This document shows, in pieces, positions 53,030-64,000 of a stretch of 64,000 nt of DNA. Every line of letters begins with the position of its first letter. Position 1 is the first letter of the stretch. The position numbers were made by a program, and so were the translations under genes. The notes beneath the pieces were generated by a model. The model worked only from the letters and a program-made list of their open reading frames with translations. It was not told the DNA's origin and searched no databases. This DNA comes from Mastacembelus armatus (taxonomy: Eukaryota; Chordata; Actinopteri; Synbranchiformes; Mastacembelidae): assembly GCF_900324485.2 (NCBI RefSeq), contig NC_046642.1:19404358-19468357 (forward strand), given 5' to 3'.

Positions 53030-53490
53030 CACACACACACACACACACATATACACAGTCATGTCTCACTAATGCATTCCCTAGACCCTAACACTAACCT
53101 CAACCTAACGCTAACCCGAACCCTAAAACAAAGTCTTAACCCTCAAAAAAACATGTAAAGTTGTGAGGACCAGCTAAAATGTCCACACAAAAGGTCAAAA
53201 TGTTCACACAAGAATGGTATCAGAGTAAAATGTGTCCCCACAACAGAAAGATGTCTATGCACACACACATTTTTGCACTTCTATCTTTGAGTACACTCGT
53301 TGACATAATGTAGTCCCTAGACCTTTACCCTAACACTAACCTAAACCTAAGTCTTAAATCTCAAAGAGGAGTCTGAAAAGGTGAGGACCAGCTAAAATGT
53401 CCTTACTTTGCCCAAATGGCCTCACTCTGCTAGAATGATGCTTAAAATGGTCCTTACAAAGACAATGTACAGGTATACATATAAGGGTAG
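53030..53490. repeat. Two tandem copies of a fish dispersed repeat with telomere-like start
   Basis: Each copy has an ACAC-rich lead, degenerate ccctaacactaacc units (53090-53125 and 53320-53350), a shared block gaggaccagctaaaatgtcc (53167 and 53381), and a tail on the theme of aaaatg and gtcc. The copies are about 215 bases apart and diverged. A small (AC)n run sits at 53030-53049. Confidence 0.6.
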
Positions 53491-54167
53491 AGACCAGTAA
53501 TATTGTGCTGGTCTTCAGTGTTTATTTATTTCAACTGTTTCAAGCATCTATGACATTTGAAATTGTAACCACATGTTAACTTATGTGTATGTGTGTGTGT
53601 GTCTTTGATTGCAACATACCTGGTTCAGACTGCTATACCACAGACTATAGGTACCTGCTGTGTATAACATAAATTATGTTCAGTAATTAATACATAGAGG
53701 ACGCCATTATTCATATGAAATTATAGACATCAATCGGCTACTGTGACGCTTCTATTTTTACTGTACATGTGCACCTCTGACTTGTGGCTTTTTGAGTTTA
53801 GCACTAATGCTTTGTTTAAATAAAGATGTAATACCAGAATCTAAAAATCTCCAAATAAAAAACAAGAAACATCAGTTTTGGTTTCAGAGCAAAAGATGAC
53901 AGGACTGTTTCAAAATGGTAGGAATAAAGTTTTATTTTTCGTATGAAGGGGTGGTTTTGGATTTTTCTTCTTTTTACAAGTAATATGTTTTTGATAAAAC
54001 TTGCAAAAAATCTTCTAGCATATTCCAAGAATGATGGACATGAAGAGAAGGGGATTTATTGCTGAATGTTAAAATGAAGACACATTTTTATTTTTTCACC
54101 GAATGGAAAAACGATTTGCTTGCTGCTTTTTCCATGCACCCAACTACCAGTACCACTAGGACATGCG

Positions 54168-54240
54168 TGGAGGGGGGTGGGGTGGGAGCAGTTAGGGGTG
54201 AGAATCGAGGAAAAGGGGGAGGTGGGAGGGAGGCGGAGAA
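54168..54240 (+). repeat. G-rich tract with quadruplex-like spacing
   Basis: Runs of three or more G occur repeatedly (ggggggtggggtggg at 54172-54186, then gggg at 54195, ggggg at 54215 and ggg later), with short loops. On the strand opposite to nrg2 transcription, so an nrg2 transcript would be C-rich here. Confidence 0.5.
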
Positions 54241-56787
54241 GAGAGGGAGTCGGTAAGTTAAAAAGACAAAGGCAAACTGCTTGACAAACACAAACATGGA
54301 AGGGCCTTGTGGGCGAGTGTGTCATACAAGGGTTTGTGTGTTTGTGTGCGTCTCAGTGTGTGCTTCATTATGTCTGATGTTGATATGTATGTGTGTGAAA
54401 TGTGTGTGTGTGTCTACGCAGAGGGTAAGGGGGTACATAGGGTGAAGAGAAATAGGGTGGGAGGGGGTGTTAACAAGTCATCTATCTCTAAAAGCACACT
54501 ACCCTCACTTGCAGTATTTCCAGATTGCAAATCCCCGATTGATTACAGTGATAATAAGACAAAACTAGCCAGGCCTCTGGGCCGTGGGCCCAAGTAATGT
54601 TTTTATATATTTCTATTATGATTCCCCTAAATCTGTGGGGCTGTTTGTCATTTTTAAGATACTTTCCATTTCTGTGATCCATGCATCTCCTGTGTGAAAA
54701 AAGAAAAAAAAAAAACTCTACACATTGAAAATGAAGTCTAATTGGGACACAGTAATATTTCCCTCAGTGCGCTTGATAAAAGGGTTTCTAAAACTTAATG
54801 TATATCTGTGGAAGAGTTGCTGACATGATCAGTCTACTGTTAGTGTGCTGTTCAGTAAACTTGTCCAGAGATGGGGCCTAAGTTCATCCACTAGTTGCTT
54901 CTGAAGGTTAATAAAGGGGTGAGAAAGTCATGAAGGTGAGGGTCAATGGAGGGGACAGAGACAGACACAGATCATTCAATCAATATGACCTGGCAAAAGA
55001 AGTTCAATCAATAAAGTATAAGAATAAGTATAAGAATTCAAATCAAGGATGCAGTAATCAGTATTATCATATACCATCATTTGGCTGTGAGCTAAAGAAA
55101 AAATAGAGCAAACTCAGAAACCTGCTCTCCAGCAGTGTGAACCTGCATGCGGCAACCCGCAAGCAATTTTTCCCATCAGAGCAGTGGCATTGCTAATGTG
55201 GTGAAAAGTGATGGTGATTCTAGATGCCCATAGCTGGAGAGGGCTGATAAAAAGAAGGAACCCAGAGTGATATCCTCCTCTCAGGGGGCTTGTAATTCCT
55301 AGTTACACCCCTGCATCAGAGCAAACACAAGTTGATGTGGTCTCCACACATCATATTTTCATCATCATCACTGTGACCCATGCACAGCTATACATACGCC
55401 CACTCACACACACATAAGCACACACATATATATACACACACACACACAGACACTTCTGAATAAATTTTAAAAAATCTGAATTTCTGCTCTGATTTCAAGA
55501 GGTTTTACCCAAGCTCCTTTCATCATGGCCACAAGTGAACACAACAACAAACCCGATGGACGGACAGGAAGGAGAGTGAGAAGATGTGGATCTGGCCTGT
55601 GGACTAAACTGTCACTGAGATGACGTGCTCTCTCTGTCTTGAGTCTTTTGGCTGTGATGTGATGAGGAAGTCCTGAGACACAGTGCGGCTCTAAGCTGCT
55701 GGCATAGGAAACGGGCGGGCTGGGCAGTCCACGGGAGGCCAGAGTCAGGCTGGATTAAAACTGGATTGGTTAGGTTCGGTTTGGATTGGCAGCTCCCTGG
55801 CCAATGACTGCTCACGGAGGGAGGTTCTTACAGTGCAATGGAGCTTCTGGCAGCGTGAGGATTGGTGTGAGGAGCATGTCAGTCAAACAAGAAACCACAA
55901 TCTCAAAGGTGAACAAAGGCGCCAACGAAATGGGACTTCATGAAGTGTACATACAGGCATGCACATATGCACGCAGAAACACACACACACACGCGCACTG
56001 CAACCACCACCGTCATGGCAGCACCCTGAACACCTACACAGGAATCTGGAGCCACATTCCCAACAACTCCCTAACAATCTTGTTCTCACAGAAATAACAA
56101 CAAATGACTAACAAGTAGAGAACTAGGACATAAATGTGTGTTAATCTGGAAAGATTCACCCAAAAATCATCAAAGAAAACTACCCTACTCGTCTGGTTGC
56201 GTCAGTGGCTAAATGTCCCTGTGAAACGAGCGCATCGCGTGGATCATATTCATGTAAACAGACACCTTTTACACAGGAGGAATCAATATTGCATGATGAC
56301 ATAATCAGATCACAGTTCAAAAAGAGGAAGATCCCAAATCAGAGAAACAAACAAAGCAAAAGGAAGGAAGAGGGTTGGTCTCTATAAAAACGAGGAGTCT
56401 TTATAAGAAAGGCTACAAAAACTCAATGGGACCTCCAACTTCAGCAAACAGCAAAAGGCACCACAATATTATTCTATTTATCTAACTCGTGAAAAAATTG
56501 GCACGTAATTCTCTTATTTTTTCATCTCTCATAATGCTGTAAATCAAAAAACTTATATAAATATTCCCCCCCGTTATAAAAAAAGTCTTTGCTGTTAGCC
56601 AGTAGACAATTTTTGCTGAAATGAAAATAAATATTTCATTTGTTTAGAATATCTGTCTGTTATACAAAATAAAAATATTTCTCCTAGGTGCAGGTCTCTA
56701 GTCCACTGGTTGTGTGTAGGAGAGTGTGAGGTGGAGGGGTTGGGGGTGGCAGGGGTGTATGGGTGGGTGCTGAGGGCAGGTTAAGTT

Positions 56788-56986
56788 TTAAAGGGGCATG
56801 TTGTCAGCCTTTGAGCGCTGTGACTGAGAGCCTCTGCTCTGTCCATTGCTGCGTGTCCCCGGCCGACTCAGCCCGCGATGAGTCCGTGTTTCCACACCAG
56901 ATGACGAACGGAAACCTGGGGTGGTTAAAGGCGGGTCCACATTCATGTTCTGCATACTAAGGAAAGGCGTACTCTCCCCGTGAGCA

Positions 56987-57019
<33 letters not shown>

Positions 57020-60000
57020 GATTGGCTGAAGCTCTGTGAGCTGTAGTCCCGTAGACCCGCCGAACGTTGAGAGATGTGTCCATTGAGGCGATTGCGTCGT
57101 GGGCGGCGCTGGCTACGGATGGGTTCCTGTGAAGAGGCATACTCCTGCGTGGTCTCATAGGCCTCCTCATCAGGGAGACGATAGGGGCTGGACGGTAGAC
57201 TTCCTGTGCTCTCAGTTAGGTAGGGTCGCCGCGGACGTCGCGGCTGCCTGTATAAACTTCGATCCTAAAATGGACAACACAGTGGAGGAATAGTTAAAGT
57301 CAGCAACAGCACTGAACATAACTGTCTGTATATTGAATGTGTAGGTTTGTCAGTTTGATTGCTCGTAGGAACTAGGAATGTCAGGAGGGTGTGTACAACT
57401 CAGGGTGTTGAACCCTCAGGTTGAAGAAGTCGAGATATATTAGATATAGATGATGGCGGATTGCCACTGAGACTCATTGTTTCTCAAAAAATGGTTAAAA
57501 ACACATCAGTGGGCCACACTATTGCACTAGGTGGCACAGATTATTTGGACTCAGTCCCCAAAATACCCTCTATCTGCTGTGAATACTTGCTAAAATACAA
57601 AAATATGTATTAGTCTACAACAGAAAATAGTCCCCACCATAGACAGTCTTTACTCCAGTTTGACTAACCTTAAGTCAAAACTACAGTGGCTATGTTATAA
57701 GAAGTTATTAATCATTTAAAAACTGAAAGATATCTGTGACACATTTTTAAAGATTAAAGATTAGGAACAAATGGGGCTGAATACGACAGACAGGGTAAGG
57801 AAGTTGAGAGATGGATGAAGGTATTATTTCTGCTGACGTACATCAGGGCATCGTAGCAGCGGCTGGTCGTCATCTCTGTGGTAGGCAGCAGCAGCAGGGG
57901 GAAGGGAGAGGGCGTGACTTGTGTTGGGCGAGGTGATCTGGAAGGTGGGCACCTGGGGTGGCAGAGGGGGGTAGTGGAACTCTACTGGAGACAGACGTGC
58001 AGGTGTGGTCAGTGCCGACACATACCTGGATGGAAAACATGACAACAGATTATTACAGTTTACATGTACAGTTTACAGTACATCAAAGCTAGCAATCATA
58101 TTGCCAATTGGTTTGTGCTGCTTTTCACCAAAGCAATAAGAAAGAAAAAAACACGACTGTTGGTGGGGGGCAGGGTATTGAATTCACTCCTCGCTGAAGA
58201 GCTACATTTGTGCATTTCATTTTTAGTTCTGTTTGGCACTAAGGTATGTTGTTTGATTGCCAGTGACCTTAACAGTAGTCCTCAGATAAATCAGTGGGAT
58301 AAAAAAGTGGGGGATGGGATGCACTTCTCTGATGTAGACACCCTCAATTTGACAGCACAGTAGCTCATCAGTGTCAGGCACTCTGTCAGTCGGTGCCATC
58401 AATCTGTTTTTAAAACCACTTGTATCTCTGCAGAGCCATGGGGGTTTGGAGCCTTCCCAGCATGCACTGGAAAAGAGAAGGAGCACACCCCACACAGGCC
58501 AGTAGGAACCACATTCACATCTGCAGACAGGTTAATGTTTCCAGCCCACCTGATTTGCAGGTCTTTGACCTGTTGGAAACACTGCAGCCATTTGGCTCAG
58601 GGTCACATTCAGAACCTTTCTGACAATGATGATCGCTGAGAGTTAGAATTTCAAAAAGCATCACTGTATAATTCACAGTTTTGCCAAAGGAGAGATGTTT
58701 TTCCAAAGGAGAGATCTCGCCAAAAGTTACATATTTGTTGCATTAAAATCCTCCCTACATAAACTTGAAATTTTTTTCAAACGATATAGGAAGCACAATA
58801 GGGAGACAGAGTAGATGACCACTGCTTTTATGCAGTGCAGACAAATCACCTTGAATATATAATAAAATTATTTCTTTCGACTCACAAGCTTCTACATTTT
58901 TGCCATGTTCTTTTCGAAGGTATTTTAATGTGAGAAAACATACATATACATGTCCAATATCAAATAAATACATTATTGTATTGTATTGTATTATTGTCCA
59001 ATCAATTGATTGAAAGGTTCAATCAAAGTAGAAAGCAAAGTTATTTACGGCCAAATTTATGACCCTTAAATGACCCTTTGATAATTGAGCTTCACGTCTA
59101 GTAATGAATCAAAGAACACAGGGTGGACAAAGATCAGTGAGAGCTAAGATGTTCGAATGATTTTATTGCCTTCACTACCACTACATATTTAGGTCCACTA
59201 CTACTACTGATTTTTAACGTCTTATTACAGTTAGCAGTATCTGGCTGTGGAAGTCCTCAGACTTACAAAAGTTTTTTTTGCCACTGGGGGGAGCCAAAGA
59301 GTGAAAGGCCCTGGTGTAACAAAAAATGCAACAAAGGAAAAGTGTTGTAGAGTCATGAGCCAACGCAGAAGCAGAGTTCTCCCTCCCCCACTTACCATTG
59401 CTGTCGCTACACACACACATTAACACCTCCCCTACCTGTCACTGTGAGGTGAGTCTCTTAGAGAGTCGTAGGAGTCCCCATACTGCATTCCCAGTCCAGA
59501 TGTGTCTGTACAGCCCCAGTGGGCGGCCCTCCTCGCCATGCATGCCGGGCTGCTGCACTTACTGGTTCCCACAGAGCTGGAGAGCCCACCTGACTGGCAG
59601 TCTGAGTTCATACTCTCTGTTCGCTCCATGCTCCACGTCTGCTCCTCGTGTCTGCAGTTGTGGGTGTTAACAGAGCAAGTGCAAAATGCTAAAACAGCAC
59701 TCAGGAGGCAGGAGGATGCAGAGGAGGAATGAAGGTTGGGTAATGAGGCTATACTGCAAAAATGTTCACATGCCATTGTTAAATAAAGAAAAACTAAAAG
59801 CAGCATCAAGTGATCATTTTAATAGGGATGCTTGCTCCAGCACACTTGATCTTTATTGGAGTCAATGTTAACCCTGTTATCTGGTTTGTGTATTATGCAA
59901 GGTGTGACTGATCAACAATGAATAATTTTCTTTGTGAATGTCATTATATCGTTTCCCATCACACAGTCAGACCAGGCCACCAAATCAGTAATTAGAGAAA

Positions 60001-63000
60001 CAGCAACCCATGGCCTAATGATGTGGAAGAGAACAACTGGATCAGTACTTGATGTCACCAGATATCTTAAGTTAGAGATACTCAAACTAATACATATAGC
60101 TGGATAGCTGCATGCCAAAATATTAATGAAAAAGTCAAATCACTCTAAATCTGCTGATCCCACTGACAATCAATAGCCAACTGTGCTGCTTAACACAGTG
60201 TGATTCTTCACTATTTGTCCAACATGACATGGTGACCAGACAAAGTAAATAAACCAGAGGCTAAGTGCCAAACAGTACGGGAATTGGTTTTCTCATGTTG
60301 GTCTGTGTTTGCAGAATGTGTATTATGGGTTAATGAGTTTAAAGAAAACCTACCAGGCCACAGCTGTAGCCAGTTACAGGTTGTCTAGGTAATGGGTGCA
60401 GGTTAAAGTCAAACCTAAACTTCGATTTATAGAAGCTGGTAGGTATCAGGCAACAGTTTTGCAACAATTTAGCAGTCAGGTCATCTTAACTGTAAATATA
60501 TTTTAGTTAGTAGGACTAGTCATAATGTAGTAATATACATTTTATTACAATAGCTGATATTAGGTCACTCTGACTACATTCACATTACTGTCCTTAAAGA
60601 TCAATTCTAATATTTTGTCAGCTCTGCTCTTTTGTGTTGTGTTGAAAAACTTTAATTCCAATTTCAACACTCCCTATGTTGAGCCTGCCACGCCTGCACA
60701 GATTTAACTCTTATGTGAGAAGCATGATTACAGGGATAACAACATAATTTGGGCAGCAGTCAAATTGCACATGGTCCTGTGCTTGGTTATGCTATGTCTA
60801 TACTGCTATGTCTATACTGTCGATATTGTCCAGCATTACTGTTGCTGCTCTCCTCCATGTGTATTTTATCCTGTCTGCAAGCACATGCCATATGTGCATG
60901 AGAAGTGGGATTTTCAAAAAACACACATGAATTGACCACACTTATAGTACAGATAGCTCTGATATGAAAACATCTGATTTTGTTTGTTCTGTGAAAACAT
61001 CAGATCTGAGTCACATGGAGGGAAAAAAATCTGATTTGGGTTACTTAAGCAGAATATTGCTTATGTTGTGCTGAGATGGTGGTTGAAATTATATGATGGT
61101 CTCAAATCTGTGTCTTTGCAGCTTTTGTTAAGGATGTTGCAGAGCCAGTTTATTCTGACTGACTGCTGTACGTGACTGTAACAGGCTGGGGCTGTAGCAC
61201 GCTGGACTATTAGACTAGGGGCGTGGCTATAGCTATTCCTGTTGCTTTAACTATGAACATTGTTGTAGCTGCTTCTTTGGCTATTACAACATTAGCAGTC
61301 ATAGGAAGATACTTTTAATGTGTAACCTACATGCAGGTTGAGTAGGGTAAACATTGTGGTGATTATATTCATAGAAATCACGTGGTGTTCCCATAGTACA
61401 TTTGTCACATCAGGTTGAATTACCAGGTTCGAATCCCGGCAGGAGTGTCTGGCTTTTCAGTGCTTTCAGGTGCTGTGAAGAGCAGCCAGACAGTTTCACA
61501 ATCAACTAGCCAAATAGCAAAATGTGAAGCCAGAGCCACAAAGCTTGTGTTTGAAGCTTGGGTTTCCATTGAGTTCATACTCTGCCCTCTAGTGGTGAAA
61601 ACATCTTAAAACGGGTTTATGATGTAAATGTAGCAAATTTTCACTGCAAGTCTATGTGATTTCACACTTTGTCTCCCTGTGACTCAGTTGATCTAAAACT
61701 TGTTGAACAAGTCAATCACCTCACTCGATGTTTTCAAAAAGTTTTTGCTCGCCATATTACAAAAACACATGTTCTTACTTAGCCATTTAAGACAATTTTC
61801 ATTTTATATAACCAGGTTTAGCAGTCTGAGATTTCTCCCAACGCCAAACCCAACAGACTCTGTAAGATCTTGCTGACTTTTATGCATGTGTGTGTGTGAG
61901 TGTAAGGTAGGCTATACCTGGAAGCATGTGAGGCAGTGGTAGAGTGGTGGGAGCGGGTCGACATTCGGCTGCCAGCATAATTGCCTGCACCCTCAGCTCC
62001 GTGGCTGATCACACACTCTGTTGTAGGGACACTTTTGGAGATGTACTGAATAAAGCACACATAGAAATACATTTTATTGCTTTTATAATATCCTTCTTTT
62101 AAAAACCATAAACTGATCATAAATATGAACAAAATATATGTAAATATAATATGATATCTTAATATGTATGAAACTACTGTAACTGCTCATCAGTTCTCTC
62201 TCCCGCTGTGTTTTCATTGTTGCTCCCATGCTGACACACACCTATTGTGTTTCCAACAGGGTGGTATGTGTTATCTGCCCTCTCTTTAACATCTGTCAGC
62301 TACGTGCCACCATATTTCTTATTTCTGTGTTGTCAGTGGATCAGGTTATTTACACAGACATTCATTTGGAGGCTTAAACAAATGTCTTGATGGAGTTAAA
62401 TCTAAGTGCAAAGATGAAGTCACTCAGTGAAGTGACGTGAAGGGAGCACTGTGGGTCTCCTGCAGTTCACGGCTTGTTCTACTTTCTTCTTCTTCTGTCC
62501 CTGCTTTATCGGGAATTCATATCTGAGAAGATTCTGAACATTTTGACACCAAACTCCTTTTTATAGGACAGTTAGGCTATAGTTAATTAAAAGCACAAAA
62601 ATATATGGCTGGCTATATTTCAGCAGCACTTTGATAGAAAGACTAAGTCCAACCAGAACTTACAAAACAGGACTTTTATGCGGCCTGACTATTAGTGAAT
62701 AGATATTAATTACAATTGTTGTACTGTATTTCTGTTATGTGGATACCAGATGCTAAAACAAAACCTAATCCAATCCAAAAATGACTCTTAATGACAAATG
62801 CTAAAAAAAAATGTAAAAACTGAGATATTATAAACCTATCCTCTTTGCCACTAACTTCGCTGTTTTACATTTAATCTGGATAGGTGATTCTGTTGCATTT
62901 TTTAAAAGAAAGTTACTTATTTATTTTTTCCTAGAGACCAGCTCTGCCAGTGAGGAAATCTGGAGTATGTCTGGAGTAATGAGGTGACCTCAACATGATT

Positions 63001-64000
63001 TTACCGTACTTCCAGTTTATCAGTTGAATCTGATCTTAGCATCACCTATACCCTGCCTCCGCTGTGTATCTCTGTCGTCTGGACTCACGTCAACCATGGG
63101 GATCTCCTCAGGACCGGGCCCTGGGTGGTTAGGCCCGTTGGCCAGCATGCGATTGGGCTGCTCCACACACTGATTCTGGTTCTGGTGTAGGTGACTCTGC
63201 ATCTTCTTCCTCTGCTTCCTGGACAAGCGGGGATGATGAAGGAACACTAAGTGATCTGGCAAAAGTGCTAGTGTAGAGATAGTGACTGACACATTTTTGC
63301 CACTCACTATAATTGCTTACGCCGTTTTCACTCCTACCCATCTCCCTCTTTTTTCATTACGCAGCTTCATTCTGCTTTCATTACTTCTATTACAAACACA
63401 TCTACTCTGACACTACTCATCACGTGATCATTTTAAGGTCAAGGCAATATATCGCACACATGATCAACAGTTGAGTTTAAAGATTCAGCGAAGATTTTTA
63501 TAATTTCTAGCTACATGTTGGACTTGAGTATTTTCTATTAATTATTTTCTACTGCATGAAAGTTCAGAAGGAAATATTGTACTTTTAACCTCACTTTATT
63601 GATATGACAGATTTAATTACTAGCTAATAAATATCCAATAATATTATAAAATACAGTATATTGTTGAAAATTTAACCAGTACATTTCTAGTTTGTGATCC
63701 CTTATTAAAAATCACTGCCTTCCACACATTTCTCTATAAACAGACATATATATATAAACATAGCAATAATAGATCTGATCTGCAGCATGAAACCAAACAG
63801 CTCCTCAGTGAATTTCCATTTTTCTCACAGTGGGTTAATTTGACTATTTGGTCCACTTTTCTTCCCTTCAAAGACACGTACTTGGTTTTGCAGTAGGCCA
63901 CCACACAAACGATGCCAACCACCAGCAACGCCACACAGATGCCTGTGATCGTCAGCACCCGCCTCTGGTAGAGCTCCTCAGCCTCTGTGGATGGACACAT
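56788..64000 (-). CDS. nrg2: Neuregulin 2, transmembrane and cytoplasmic part (last six coding exons)
   Basis: Neuregulin 2 is a membrane-anchored ErbB ligand; its EGF domain lies right of the window. Six exons, in transcript order: 63984-63882, 63218-63089, 62045-61918, 59651-59436, 58025-57842, 57264-56788, all GT-AG and in phase, encode the last 412 residues. The first carries AEELYQRR and the transmembrane helix VLTITGICVALLVVGIVCVV ending YCKTK, followed by KQRKKMQ. Family landmarks in the tail: ANGPNHPGPGPEEI, YISKSVPTTE, SSVGTSKCSSPAC, DSLRDSPHSDRYVSALTTPA, QVPTFQITSPN, EEAYETTQEY, STPFLSMQN and a C-terminal KADNMPL. SSVGTSKC, QVPTF and the terminus fit NRG2 better than NRG1. An acidic run (about ten Glu, 56990-57020) precedes the conserved ESTPFL. 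The paralogue (a or b) is undecided. The coding sequence visible here is intact. Confidence 0.93.

Larger units (their letters stand above)
52034..56787. other. No coding gene seen; b3gnt2-like 5' region and nrg2 3' region
   Basis: The right part should contain the b3gnt2-like non-coding exon (not located). The interval 53030-53490 holds a duplicated fish repeat. From about 53.9 kb the sequence probably belongs to a long nrg2 3' UTR, since minus-strand AATAAA occurs at about 53931-53936 and no other gene intervenes. A G-rich tract lies at 54168-54240. Confidence 0.4.

Noticed and set aside
53090-53125. Interstitial telomere repeat suggesting an old chromosome fusion
   Set aside because: The ccctaa-like units are few and degenerate, and recur in the second copy together with the same non-telomeric block, so they belong to a dispersed repeat.
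60728-60745. Homing-endonuclease-like site (ttacagggataac)
   Set aside because: Only a partial chance match to a known recognition sequence in ordinary AT-rich intron DNA.
61426-61437. tRNA gene in an nrg2 intron
   Set aside because: No A box or matching acceptor stem upstream of the B box.

Overview
The window is nuclear DNA from a ray-finned (teleost) fish. Split genes with GT-AG introns encode vertebrate proteins, and the repeats are typical of fish: Tc1 transposons of the Sleeping Beauty type, a tRNA-derived SINE with an RTE-like tail, a Penelope-like fragment, and long (AC)n runs. No prokaryotic feature, tRNA, rRNA or CRISPR array was seen. No species is claimed.

Layout: (1) 1-1.66 kb, the last exon and 3' end of pigg (+). 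(2) 1.66-16.2 kb, AT-rich intergenic DNA with a small Tc1 deletion derivative and a complete-looking SINE. (3) 16.2-17.3 kb, tmem271 (-), one uninterrupted reading frame in GC-rich DNA. (4) 17.3-24.5 kb, intergenic, with several GT microsatellites. (5) 24.5-27.4 kb, fnta (-), nine exons, complete. (6) 27.7-28.9 kb, a broken Penelope-like fragment and unclassified repeats. (7) 29.5-37.5 kb, aup1 (-), twelve exons, complete; a 1.6 kb Tc1 copy lies in intron 10 close to exon 11. (8) 38.6-44.4 kb, ctsf (+), fourteen exons, complete; it is divergent from aup1. (9) 47.3-49.3 kb, eif1ad (+). (10) 50.7-52.0 kb, a b3gnt2-like glycosyltransferase (-), tail to tail with eif1ad. (11) 56.8-64.0 kb, the last six coding exons of nrg2 (-), which continues beyond the right edge.

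The genes do not form a pathway. They belong to unrelated cell functions: GPI-anchor synthesis, an uncharacterised four-pass membrane protein, protein prenylation, ER-associated degradation and lipid droplets, lysosomal proteolysis, a translation-factor-like RNA-binding protein, glycan extension, and ErbB ligand signalling. The pigg-tmem271 pair matches a neighbour pair I recall from human 4p16.3, and ctsf and eif1ad both recall human 11q13; these links are from memory, not from a search.

Exon coordinates were worked out by hand from splice consensus, reading phase and remembered family sequences. Every multi-exon model keeps frame across all junctions. I found no convincing undescribed system. 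The most useful observations are the transposon beside aup1 exon 11 and the possible truncated AUP1 lacking its E2-binding tail.
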